Under the pieces are notes generated by a model that ran no database searches, was not told the DNA's origin, and was given only the letters and a program-made list of their open reading frames with translations. Source: Ceratotherium simum simum (taxonomy: Eukaryota; Chordata; Mammalia; Perissodactyla; Rhinocerotidae). From it: a stretch of DNA of 64,000 nucleotides. Positions within the stretch are counted from its first letter, which is position 1. Each line of letters begins with the position of its first letter. Where the stretch lies: positions 18,380,825-18,444,824 of the forward strand of contig NW_004454181.1 of the NCBI RefSeq assembly GCF_000283155.1. Direction: 5' to 3'. A program made the position numbers and the translations under genes. Positions 1 through 11,200 of the stretch are shown in pieces.

Positions 1-554
1 CAAGCACGCGGCCTTTCTGATGACAGGCTGTCCAGCTGCGTAGATCACACACCCATGAACCGGCCCCGATGAGAGGGAGATTTATTTTTTATTTATTCCT
101 TTTGTACCTTTTTGATCTCATACCATTTTTTTAACTGAAAAGAGTAATATGGGCCAGCTTTATAAATGTCCTAGGTTTTGAGTCCTGTTTGCAAAATGCT
201 GCTTTTTTATTCTTACTGCCTGGTTCTCAGACCTAATGTGTAGAGTTATATCTCAAGAATTTCTAGTCAAGGATCATAAAGGATTTGCCCAATATTCTCT
301 TGACTATGTAGAGCACATCGCGAGAAACAGTTTAAAGGAGTTGGTTTGGTTTTTGGTTAAAGACAAAGTGGTAAACAAGGCTTATGTCTCAAAGTTTATG
401 GCCCAGATGTCTTCCTTCTGTCCCTATAAACAGAGCCAGACTTCATGCTTTTGGTCCTTAATGGAGCAATGCAGACCATTAAGACCCTAAGGAAACACTG
501 CTCAAAGTATATACCTCAACTTCCTCTGAAAGGCTGAGTGCTCGAAGAATTTAT
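1..554. other. Intergenic, no gene recognised
   Basis: Upstream flank of the CCNJL promoter. It is AT-rich around 80-200. An open frame of 84 codons at 236-490 has no recognisable domain and no splice context, so I do not call it a gene. Confidence 0.5.
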
Positions 555-935
555 ATCACTGACCCCCCTGCCACCCAGGGTATTCACTGCAGCGTGGTTG
601 GGCAGCAAAAGGCTGGGAACACCCTAAATGTCCAGCCAAAGAAGACTGGTTACATACATCATGATGGATCTGTACTATGGGACTACGGGATAACTGTGCA
701 GCGCTGCGGAGAGAAAAAACAAGGTGCAGGAGGATGTGTACCGTAAGCTGCCATTCATGCAAAGGGAAGAAGGGCATGAATGTCTATGCTGGTGAGTGCA
801 AAGATCACTTCTGGAAGGAAACACAAGGTGCTGCTTACCCTTGGGGAGGAGAACAAGGCCTGGGACAAGGGCGAACACATCTATACTTCACCGTGTATAG
901 TTGTAATGTGAGATAGTGCATCACGTGAAAAGAAA
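555..935 (+). mobile_element. Ancient L1 3'-end fragment
   Basis: It reads like the sense 3' end of an old mammalian L1: a 'cctaaatgtccag' stretch, then 'caaggtgcaggaggatgtgt', then 'ctggaaggaaacacaag' and 'cttggggagga'. It is diverged and has no clear tail. The subfamily was not assigned. Confidence 0.55.
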
Positions 936-1084
936 AAGAGAAAGGAAAGTTAAAGTGAGCAGTTGATAACATTAGATTGATTTGTCCTCTGAGGAAGATT
1001 GGAAAGCCCAGAGAAAAATTTTTTCCCATTTTATACATGGGAATGTTGTAGATAGGTAGGATAGTCTTAGTTTAAATCTTTGGT

Positions 1085-1197
1085 TCCCAACCTGTGAGCA
1101 TCAGAGATTGGGGATAGGTGGTTGGTAATTGGCTCATAGTAAGTACTTGATAAAAGTTTAGTTTTTGAATGAATGAATGAATGAACGAATGAAGAAA
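1085..1197 (+). repeat. L2-like tail with (GAAT)n
   Basis: The phrase 'ctcatagtaagtacttgataa' followed by a GAAT run at about 1166-1194 matches the usual end of L2/MIR-type elements, where the tail grows into a GAAT microsatellite. Confidence 0.45.
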
Positions 1198-1199
1198 TG

Positions 1200-1690
1200 A
1201 CTACTTCTTGGCTCCGTTGGGGATGGAGTGGGTGGGAAAATTATCTCCAGTCGCATTGTTTCCCTGCTGTCCACCAGAGGAAGAAGCCTCTCCTGCTAAG
1301 GGCACCGACACCATTTCTACCCGTGGACAGTGACCATCAGTGCAAAGTACTTTCATTCTTCAGAGATTCTGGGAAAACCAGAGACTCCTGAGAATGACAC
1401 AGTAAGGACTGCAGAGTGTGAATGACGTTCACAATCCGCTTAAAGCAGCCCCTGGAGAAAAGTCCAAAGTTTCTGCCTACCTCCCTCACCTATCAGAACT
1501 CCTGATAACTGAGAGCTGAAGTTTAGGAAAAGAGGACTCCAAATTAGTCAATAATAAAGGCCTTTCATCTTTCGATGTGCCCTGCGTAGAAAGATTATTG
1601 AGAAAGAAACAATACTGCTATGAAAGAAAAGAACAAAAACAAAACAATACCGTGAGTTGTCATTCAATGGAAGGCCACTCTAGTAAGTAT
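1200..1690. other. Intergenic, nothing recognised
   Basis: No exon-like frame with splice sites and no repeat I can name. Confidence 0.4.
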
Positions 1691-1699
1691 ATCATGTGT

Positions 1700-2685
1700 T
1701 TATTTTAAAATAATATTCACTCTTTTTTTCTGATTATGAAAGTAATGCATGTTTCTTGTAGAAAAATTAGAAAATACAGACATACTAGAATAAAAAGTAA
1801 AACGAAATTTCCCATAATCCTACCATTCCGATTACACAGTTAATATTTTTATGGATCTGCTTCCATTTCTTTTGTGTGTGTGTGAATGCAGGATAACTGG
1901 GGTCATACTCTAATCTTTTTCACATAATATATTGGGAACATTTTTCCAAGTCAATATTCATTCTCTTAAAAAATATTTTTTAAGAGCCAAATCATTATTT
2001 AACCAGTCCTTGTTCTAATAGTTCACTATAATAAAAAAGCATTATAATGAAACCCCCTGTCAATAAATCTTTATACTTGTCTGCTTATTTTTTTGAATAA
2101 ACTTCCAGAAGTGGAATAGTTGGATCAAATAATACAATTTTAAACTTTCTGAGTTCAATGAGCTTTTAGAAAGATGATATTAATTTATATTCCCAACAAC
2201 ACTGTATATTTGTCAACCTTGCATATTGTGTTTTTAAAAATCCTTCACAAAGATATATCCCTCTGTTTCTAAAAAATTTTCAATGTCTTGGCTAGTGAGT
2301 ATGAGCATTTTAAAAATGATATTCATCCATTTGAATTTCTTCTTTCATGGTGGGCCTGTTCATCCATTTCTGCATTTTGGGTGTGAGTGTTTTACGTATT
2401 GATTTACAAGAGGTCTACATAGTAAGATCAACCTTTTGTAACACTTGTTAAAAACATTTTCTCCAATTTGTCATTTGCCTTTTTTGGTGACATTCAGTAT
2501 GTCCAAGTCTTGCATATTTATTCAAACATATATACTCATTCTTGCCTTTGGTTTCTTCCTATGCCTTAATGTCTGGGCCTTCTCCTCTGAAATAATTCAC
2601 TTATGTGTTCCTTTAATTCTCTTGTGATTGTTGTTGTTGTTGGTTTGTAGTTCTTTGGGTTTGATGAAGTTAATTCATATACAGG
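1700..2685 (-). mobile_element. Old L1 (left part), antisense
   Basis: This is AT-rich sequence in antisense L1 3'-UTR/ORF2 style, for example 'aacttccagaagtggaatag' and 'cattttctccaatttgtc'. Frames are broken. It continues at 3067-3600 beyond an inserted LTR, so this L1 predates that insertion. Confidence 0.6.
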
Positions 2686-2688
2686 AAC

Positions 2689-3066
2689 TGTAAAAAATGA
2701 AGGCCACCCTAGCGGCCCTGCTCAGGTAACAAATCTAAACCTAAGTCAGCCTGCACATACAGGAAACCCCTGTCAAGGAAACCTAACATACACCAATCAC
2801 AAATCTCCAACATCTTTAGCTAGCTCACCTTACCCTAGAAAATAGGACCAGCCAGCCTTATAAGGAAATCCCAGTCCTCCTAGCCAATCATGCCATTTCC
2901 ACATTGCCTCGTCCAACATTCTATAAAACTCACTTTTGCCCAAAATCCCTGGGGAGGAGCGCTCCACTGCTCATCAGGCACTGTCGTCCCCAACCCATGG
3001 ACTGTTTTCCCTTGAATAAAGAACATCCAACTCATTACTAAATTGTTTTAGTTTTGTCATTTGACA
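2689..3066 (+). mobile_element. Solo LTR of an endogenous retrovirus (class I-like)
   Basis: A block of about 378 bases begins TG and ends CA. It contains CCAAT (2884-2888), a TATA-like TATAAAA (2922-2928) and AATAAA (3015-3020) in the order U3, TATA, R, poly-A signal expected of an LTR. It interrupts an older L1. No internal retroviral coding sequence adjoins it, so it is a solo LTR. Flanking 5-base duplications are not clean (ggaac versus ggttc). Class is inferred from general architecture only. Confidence 0.6.
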
Positions 3067-3600
3067 GGTTCTTATATTTATTTTGGTGATGGTTTAAATA
3101 AATATGTAGTGTTACGTTTTCCCCCCAAATTAACTAATTACCCCAGCCACATTTATCATACGGTTAATTTTTAAGTATACTGTATATGTTTCTAGACTTT
3201 CAGTTATTCCAGTGATGCTTATCCATCCATTCTCATATCAACACCACACTGTTTTAATTATAACTTTGCAATATGTTTTAAGATTTGGTAATACAGGTCT
3301 ATTCTCATTTTTAAAATAAAAAAATCTTAGCTTTTCTCACAGATATTCTTCCATCTGAGAGTTAGAAAGTGTTGTGCCATCCCTCCCTCACCCCCATCTA
3401 CTCACAACCATTAGAATTTATTAAAATAGCTAATTTGGGTAAAGTTGCTATTTTCACCTCTGTTTCTTCAAGCCCTTCTTATTATGTTTCAACCTTCATA
3501 ATTTCTTCCTGAAGAGCCTGCACTTTTTTTTTATTCCTACGTGTTTTACAAGAATTCGTAATTTTTTTTTTACGTTAAAACTGCTCTTTAAGCTCCAATT
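3067..3600 (-). mobile_element. Old L1 (right part), antisense
   Basis: It resumes the L1 broken by the LTR. 'ccacactgttttaattataa' and 'aatatgttttaagatttggt' are typical antisense ORF2 sequence. Coding capacity is lost. Confidence 0.6.
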
Positions 3601-3684
3601 AAAGTTTATCAAAGTTGACTTCTAAATTTTTTTCCAGGTCGGTGTTTGCTTGCAGGAAACCAATCATAAACTAAAGACTCTTTC

Positions 3685-3955
3685 CTAGCAGCTATTTACT
3701 GAGCGTTCGTTTTATACTTTGCAGGGCGATTATCCCTTTACACGAATTATCTTACTTAACGATACAATATCCCTAGCAGGTTGGTGCAACTTTTATTCTC
3801 ATTTTACACATAAGGGTTCCCAAGAGAGCACCCTCAGTGAGTCCCCTGAGAGGTCTGAGGAACTTGGCAAAAATCACCTAGTTGGTACGTGGATTTGACC
3901 TCAGGTCTGTGAATCTCCAGATCGCGAATACTGTGCCATCAGATTAGCTGATTCA
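3685..3955 (-). repeat. MIR SINE, antisense
   Basis: It shows the MIR pattern in reverse: 'tttactgagcgttcg', 'attatcttacttaacga', 'tctcattttacaca', 'aaaatcacctagttggtacg', 'gatttgacctcagg'. It lies just before the promoter island. Confidence 0.7.
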
Positions 3956-4477
3956 AGGCAGCGCCTTTCCGAAAGCAATCAACTGAATTTAAAAGACAAT
4001 GCTTTCCATCCGTTGGACCCTCCAAAAAGACTGGTTTTCCTCCAATGTGAGGCGTAGATAATATGTACTTGGCAGGAGCCCAATAAATAGTAGTTGACTT
4101 ACTGAGCCTCCTTTAGAATTAGGGACTCGTGGATAATCAACAGTGGCTTTTCTGGAGCTTTCGTGGGAATTGTCCGTTTGGAAATCTACCTCCCCATAGC
4201 AGGACAGGATAAAAAAAAAAAGAAAGAAAAAACAGGTGGAACCGACGTCAAGTTGGCCAGAGCAGCGCATGCAGGAGACAGGACTTTCTGGGTGCATCCT
4301 GCCCGCGCGTTTCACGCGTGGTGCGCGCAGGTGGCGCCGCGGTCCCTGCGCTCCTGGAGTACGCCGGCGGCGTGCCCAAGAGGCCACCAGGAGTCTCCGC
4401 GAAGGTGAGAGGAAGCTTTCCACCGAGGCGGGGGAGGAGGGCGGGCAGGAAGCTGAGACACAGCCGGCAAAAGAAAG

Positions 4478-4492
4478 ACTGCAATTCCCAGC
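4478..4492 (+). promoter_or_regulatory. ZNF143/ACTACAATTCCC-like motif
   Basis: ACTGCAATTCCCAGC differs by one base from the first part of the promoter motif ACTACAATTCCCAGC. It lies about 30 bases before an NRF1-like palindrome. Binding is inferred. Confidence 0.4.
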
Positions 4493-4522
4493 CCCCCGCC
4501 CCGTGGGGTGCGGGGGCCGGCG

Positions 4523-4532
4523 GCGCATGCGC
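4523..4532. promoter_or_regulatory. NRF1-type palindrome
   Basis: GCGCATGCGC is a perfect palindrome and the core of the NRF1 consensus. Its place inside a TATA-less CpG island makes it a likely core-promoter element. Confidence 0.5.
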
Positions 4533-5211
4533 GAGGCCCGGCCCCCAATTCCCCTAGAGAGGGAGGGAGGCCCCCGGCGGCCCGGAGGCTGCGAGCCGCG
4601 GCAGGACGCGAGCGCACGCAGGGACGCGGCGGCCGGGGCGAGCCGGGCTGCGGGGGCGGCCGTCGAGAGCGTGGAGCACCCCGCGCGAGGGCCCAGCCGC
4701 GTGCAGGCACTCGGAGGCGCCGCCCGCTCGGCCCTGGGAGGGGCCCGGCGCCCGCAGCCCCCCACGTTCGGAGCGGGATGCGTGAGTTTCGCCCCGGCTC
4801 AAGGGCAGGATGTGGGAGCAGGACAAAGGCTGGGCGGCGGGGGAGGAGTTGGGGACGGCGAGCCGGTGGCCGCCGCCGGAGCCCCAGCCTCGGGGCGAGC
4901 TAGCGGAGTCGGCAACTTTCTCTGCAACTTTTGCAAAAGGGAAGATAAAAATTCTGCAAGTTGTTGCACAGCTCCAGGTCGCCCCAGGTCCCCCGAGCAG
5001 AGGGGAGCGGGCACCGTATTCTCCCCGGGACAGGAGGCGACCACCAGCTCCGCTTAGCGAGGCAGGAAAGGGCCCCCGGCCGGGGACGAGCCAGGATAGG
5101 GATGCCGGGGGTCGGAGCCGGGGGACGCGCTGCGGCCGCTGAAGTTGCCTGTGTCCACGCAGGGTGCGCCCGGGGAGCCCGGTAGCCTCGGATCGCGGCG
5201 CTGCACACGCA

Positions 5212-5277
5212 ATGATGGATGAGCCGTGGTGGGAAGGGCGAGTCGCCTCCGACGTCCACTGCACCCTGCGCGAGAAG
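5212..5277 (+). CDS. CCNJL: CCNJL coding exon 1
   Basis: It encodes the start, MMDEPWWEGRVASDVH, through to CTLREK, and ends AAG before gtcagt. There are two adjacent ATGs (5212 and 5215); the second has the better context. A pyrimidine-containing stretch ending cag at 5159-5161 could be the acceptor of a 5'-UTR intron, so the exon may begin at 5162 rather than further upstream. Confidence 0.93.
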
Positions 5278-8200
5278 GTCAGTCCCTCCCCGCCCTTGTC
5301 ACTTGCAGGACTGGGTATTTAACGTCCCGTTCGCTCTCGATTCCGTGTCCTCAGGTCGCCCCGCCTGGGAACACGGAACTCTCGGTGCCTTGCTTTCCTC
5401 CTGCCCTTAACCCTCTCCCGGAGTGTGTGGGGGCGAGAAAGGAAAACGAGATTGGAGAGCTTAAATTGGTTTTTCTGATTAGGAGCCCGGAGCTCCAGGC
5501 CAATTAAAGAGAGAGAATCACTGTACTCTTAGGGCAGTATTTCCCGTAGTATTGCCACCCGAGATTATTTTAAATGGTACGTGAATGGACTTTTAAAAAA
5601 ACTATTGTGTATTTTAATGTGCAGTTTAAAATATATATCTAGCAAGTTCTGCATAGGCTAAATGATGCTAATTTTCCATTTATTGTAACGATGTAGCAAG
5701 TCCTTTTTTAAATTCATTTAAGTAAAAGTAGTGACTCGATATAAAGAAATATTAGGTAAATGATAGTATAAGGAATACATAGTTATGGTCCCCCTCCCCC
5801 CCAGTGTATCTCTGGGATGGGAATTTAAGAAATACCAATCTAAATGAAAGAGGCTACAAAACTAGGAGGCTGTGGGGAGAAAAACAAAAACTCCCCTGCC
5901 AGTTTGCCTCCGGTGGCAGAAGGTGGGGGCAGCTGAAATGTGATCCCTGCACGCCCCTCACCTCAAAGGAGAAGAGCTGATGGGCCCTGGGAAGGTGGAA
6001 AAATGCAGGTGGGCTGGAGACAGGGCCTGTGTGTCTTGCCTGCTGCCTCTGGACTGAGACAGGGAAGGGTGGTTTGGGGAACAGGTGTGAAGTAGAAGAG
6101 TGTGTATTGGTTTCCTGGGGTCGCCGTGACAAACTGCAGCCCCTCGGTATCCGCGGAGGATTGGTTCAAGGACCCTCGCGGATACCAAAATCCGCGGATG
6201 CTGAAATCCATTATATAAAATGGCGTAGTGTTTGCATATAACCTAGACGACATCCTCCCATGTACTTTAAATCTTCTCTAGGTTACTTATAATACCTAAT
6301 ACAATGTAAGTGCTATGTAAAAAGTTGTTATACTGTATTGTTTAGGGAATAATGACGAGGAAAAAAACTCTGTAGCATGTGTTCAGTACCCACGCAACCA
6401 ACAACGCAACCACGTAGGTCTTCGGCTCCGCAGTTGGGTGAATCCGCGGATGCGCAACCGGCAGATACACAGGGCCAGAGGGCCCACTGCACCACAAATC
6501 GGGTGTGGGGGACCTAAAACAGTAGAAATTTGTTCTCACAGTTCTGGAGGCTAGAAGTCCGAAATCAAGGTGTTGGCAGCGCCATTCTCTCTCTGAAGGA
6601 GGGAGGGTCCTTCCTTGCCTCTTCTTAGCTTCTGGTGGTTGCAGACAATCCTCAGTATTCCTTGGCATGTCGATGCATCCCTCCAATCTGAGTCCCGTGT
6701 CACATGGCCATCTATCTGTGTCTCTGTTTTGTCTCTTTATAAGGACACCAGTCATTGGAATAGGGTCTACTTTAATCCAGTATGACCTCATCTTAATTGA
6801 ACTAATTACCTCCGAAAAGACCGTTTTTACAAATAAGGTCACATCTGAGGTTCCACGTGGACATGAATTATGGGGGGACACTATTCCACCCAGCACAGGG
6901 AGGGAGAGGCCTTCCTAGTGGGGTATCTGGGTCTGTATACAGACAGGTCCCACTTCCAGTGCACTTGCACCCAGTGTGTATGGAGCTCTGCTTAAAAAAC
7001 CACCAGCTATTCAGGATTTTTTCCTCATTAGGGAGTAGCTGTCTTCTAGCCAAATTAATCATTTTTTCTTTTTTCCTGTACCTGCTAGTGTATCTCTGCC
7101 TTGCGTTGCTTCTCCAGCTTCCCTCTGCTTCGCTTGGTCTTCTACCTGGAGCAGGATGGCCAAGGGGCAGCACATTTTAGGCATCTGGAGAGGAAATCCA
7201 GGTCTTGGTGGTTCATTTAAAAAGCAGGACGGTGGGATGGTAGACCAGGCAGCACAGTCTGGGTTCTTTTCTGGAGGTGGTAGCTAAATCAATTAGGGAG
7301 GGCTGCCGTGGAAATTGGGCTTGGTTGTTTATCATAGGCTGGCGTGGTTCTCAGTTCTGCTCATAGCTTGGGAGGAATGACTTGGACCTAATTTGCCCCT
7401 TTCTAGCAGGAAAGATTTTGAGAGCAGTAGAAACTCAACCAGCTTAGTTACATTAGAATCGCCAACCTTTTGTAGGTAAGTGAGATTAGAGGGTTCTGAT
7501 CTCTCCTCCAGCTGCTCAAAGGAGCAGGGCAGGCTGTTCTCCGTTAATCGTGCCTCACCCATGCCGTAGTGTCGTGTTAGTTCACTGTTGGGCCGCCCGC
7601 CTCAGAGGGAGGATGGGTTTGTCAGGTTTTACAGGTTAGAAATAGAAAACTGAGGGGTTGATGCTCAAGGTCACCTGTGACTTGAAGCTGGTCTTATTAG
7701 GGCAAACCCAGGTTCCTGGGGTTATAATGTCCCGCCTCCCCAATGTATTGACTCTTTTCTTTTTCTCCTTTATTTCCTCTCCCTGTTCAAAGAAGCAGAT
7801 GCTTCTCTATAAGATTTCACTTAACGGAAAGTTTGCAGAGAGAAGTGAAGATTAGGGGGAACCCGGAATCCACGCTAGCCTCCACCTTTCTTGAGGAGTG
7901 ACAGCTGGCCCTTTATTTTTCCCAGAGTCATTTTTTATTAAGCATCTATCTAATAAAACATTTCTAATACTGTAAAACAACTTTACAAGTGTCTGGCCCA
8001 TGGTAGACACTCACTGTTTGTTGAATGTTGCCAGATCGACGTGAAGCGTGTTTCCATATGTGCTGTTGAATTGTCATCACAGGACCGGGAGCAGTTATCC
8101 TCACTCGACTGCTGCAGGAAGCAGAGCTGGGGTCAGGGAGACAGTGGGAGCCCCGCTTTGTCAGATGTGAGATTCCAGAATAGCATTAAACTACGGTATG

Positions 8201-11200
8201 TGGAATGTGACACAGTGGAAATGAACCTTGGTGTGGGATGCAAACTAGTACTGGCAGTGAAACCCTGAGCTGCCTGTGTGACCTTCCTAAACATCTTTAA
8301 ACCTGGCCCCCATTGCCCATTCTTCCCGCAACAGCCGGAACTTAGATCCTCTCAGTCCCCTGCTTAAAGATCTCCAAATCATCTCATTGCACTTAAAATA
8401 AAATTCCCAGTCCTTACCACTACCTGTAATACCTGACACACAGGGCCCTGGCCTGATGGCCTACCTTGTCTCCCACCCCTGCCACCCTGACCTCCTTTCT
8501 CTTCCTTGAATAAATCAAGCTTGTTTGTGTCTCAGGGCCTTTGTCTCCGTTCCCTCTACTTAGAGTCGACTTTTCTCTATTACTGTTCCTCCATGTCACT
8601 CTATCAAATCATCCTGCTTTGTTTTCTTTATAGCATTTAGCAGTATCTGGAATTATTTTCTTTGTGTTTATTATCTTTTCCCCCACACTAGAATATATGC
8701 TCCACAAGAATAGGCCTGTGTCTGTCTTGTTCACTGCCAGCCTCCGTGGCTAGAACGGAGCCTCCTCGATCTATGTGCAATGACGAGAAGAATCTTCTTT
8801 AATTTCCTCTTCTGTCAACTGGGGGAAGTGTTTTATAGGAATGTTAGGAGTAAGTGAGAGAACCTAAGAACTGTGCAAGGCACATGGTGGGTACCTGACA
8901 GGTGTCGTTCCTTTCCGCTTACGATTGCTGCCTGTGAGCCCGACAGCCTCTCTCATGTAGCTCATTGTCAGGGGAAGGTTTGGGGTGTGTGACTGCCCTC
9001 CGAGGGGTTTACAAGTCTGACAAATAATCCTTGTAAGAAAGGCAGCATTATCCCCTTGGACATTGGATGGTGATGGGGTTGAGCTGGGAAAGCCAGCAGT
9101 TTGCCAAAAGTCACATAGCTGCTGAGGGCTGGGAGCCAGGAGCTAGACCCCATTGGCAAGATCTTCTAACAGCCGGGATAAGACATCCTGACTGGGGAAG
9201 AGGAGAATGGAACCCTCCTCCCCGAAAGTTGCTCTGGAAGAATCTGCCCCTCTCAGGTCACCTTTATCTGATGCTCAGCCTTAAATTGCTCCTTTGATCA
9301 TCCTTCCTGGCCCTACTGCTTCTGCTGGAGCAGACCTAGAGCCCCCTCCCACTTCAGTTACCCGCCTCTGACCTTTCTGCTGGGTCTGGGGGATGCTGGC
9401 CAGTACAGGGGAGTCAGGTTTCCTACCTGTTAACACCTGTGCCCTTGAACTTCTTCACTGAATGTGAGAAGAGGAGCAGATCAGCACCAGGCTGGTGGCG
9501 ACAATGAGGCTGTTGGTAATGTTTTTCTGGTAATCGGGTGTGCGCCTCCATAAATATTTAGATTAAAACTGAGAGCCACCTTTTTTTTTCTTCCTCTTGA
9601 AAGATGCATCCACCTAAGTTTAAAATTGGCAGGTTCTGGGTGCATACGGTGGAATTAGGGCATGGGGCGGCTCTCGGCTTGAGGGCCAACTTCCTTTCCT
9701 TCAAGTCTCTCCCCTCTGCCATGTGTCCTGGCCCCAACCTCATGCTTACTTCTCAGTGTCCTTGTCACCCTGTGTAGTAACATGTCCTACCTGCTAGACT
9801 GTAAGTTCTTTGCAGCATGAGGTGTGCCTCGTGTCCCAGCATTCCCAGACCAGTGTCCCGTGTGGAGAGGGGCCGAGGGGTGTCCACTGCCTCACCTGAT
9901 GCAGACACAGGTGAGAGCACAGAAGGGAAGGACTGGGCTCAGATGGATTCTTCTGGCACCATTGGAATGGTTGTGCAGGAACGCCTCCCAGAGATCCTAT
10001 GTCAGGGCTCTTAGTATAAGGAGGAGTTTCGTGTAGTCCAGCCTGCAGAGGTGATCTGAGCTGTCCCCAGAGGTGTGTGCAGATGGAGGATGAAAGATGG
10101 ACTGACCAATGGGGTTGGGGGCTGGATGAGATGTCATTCAAGGTGGCGGCCAGTTTGGAGACTCCCTGACTCCAGTGTATTCTGTAGGAAGCTGGTGACA
10201 AAACTAGGCGTTTTCTCGAGTCCTTCATGTCTTAGAAGACCGAAGGGCTCAGTGCCCCCACAACATGCAGCTGAGACTTGTCTCAGTGCACCTTCTCTGT
10301 GGAAGAAGCAGATTACCTCGGAGCCTGCCTTTCATCTGTGAACCAGGAAATGGCTGTGCCACCTGCCTCCCAGGTGTCCCGGGAGAGCAAGACGGGCACA
10401 GTCCAACAACCTCCAGGGCCTCTGGATTGGGGATGGGCAAGGGGCTTGGCGGGCACGCTGGTTGGCTGGGGAAGCCTGTGCTCTCTAAGTGAGGGGAGGA
10501 CACAAGGCTTTGGGCTGGCCCTGTGCCCTGCCCTTGACTTCTTCTTTGTCTTCCTAAACCACACGGCCCCTTGGGTAGAGGGGGTGCAGCCAAGGATTCT
10601 CCAGTGTATCTGAGAACCTGGCAGAAAGAGGTGACACTGTAGGTCTGCTGTTTTCTCTCTTTTCACTTTTGTTTTAAGTAATTAAACACACACACACAGA
10701 GTGGGGTCTTTTTTTTACTTGCTTGTTTAGGAAACTGCAAAAACAAATACAAGCAAACAGAAGAAAGTAAAATCCTTCCCACAGTGCCATCACTTGGAAG
10801 TCATCTCTGTTGACATTTTGATGTAGGTTCTCCTGTTCTTTTGTGTGTATGTCATCACAGAACATTTTTAGTTTGGAATTTTGTCTGGTAAAAATGAAAA
10901 ACATCTTGCCTCAAAACACTTGGTTCATTTCGCAGTATATCATCTACACATTCCCATATCATTCTTCCCCACTCAATTCCTGATTATTGGTCATTAGCTG
11001 AAAATTAGAAACAATCAATTGTGTTTATTTGGAATAGATAATACATGAACTGGTAAAAAAAGATCAAGCTGTATAAAAGAGCAGGTAGTGAATAGGCTTT
11101 CTCTACCCTGTTCCCTGTTCCCCTTGTTTCCTTCCCTGAAAGGTACCACTGATCCCAATTTCTCATGAATCCTTCCAGAGTTATTCTCTGCATAAACAAA

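Larger units (their letters stand above)
4240..5340 (+). promoter_or_regulatory. CCNJL: CpG-island promoter of CCNJL
   Basis: GC content and CpG density rise sharply here against AT-rich flanks, and the island ends just past the first coding exon. There is no canonical TATA box. GC boxes (gagggcgggcag near 4436, CCCCGCCCC near 4495), an NRF1-type palindrome and a ZNF143-like motif are present, as in broad housekeeping-type promoters. The transcription start is not fixed by the sequence. Likely 5'-UTR DNA ends at 5211. Several long frames on both strands here reflect the GC bias and are not supported as genes. Confidence 0.85.

Noticed and set aside
236..490. 84-codon frame near the window start
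   Set aside because: No domain, no splice signals, and AT-rich context next to old L1 sequence.
3989..4765. 258-codon open frame on the - strand in the CpG island
   Set aside because: The amino-acid makeup (Arg/Pro/Ala/Ser) is that of translated CpG-rich DNA. All other frames here are open too, and there is no domain.
4236..5057. 273-codon + strand frame before the CCNJL start
   Set aside because: Gly/Arg/Ala-rich, not in frame with the cyclin start, and within the probable promoter and 5' UTR.
4554..5264. 236-codon - strand frame overlapping CCNJL exon 1
   Set aside because: Same GC-bias effect; it is antisense to a confirmed exon and has no recognisable domain.
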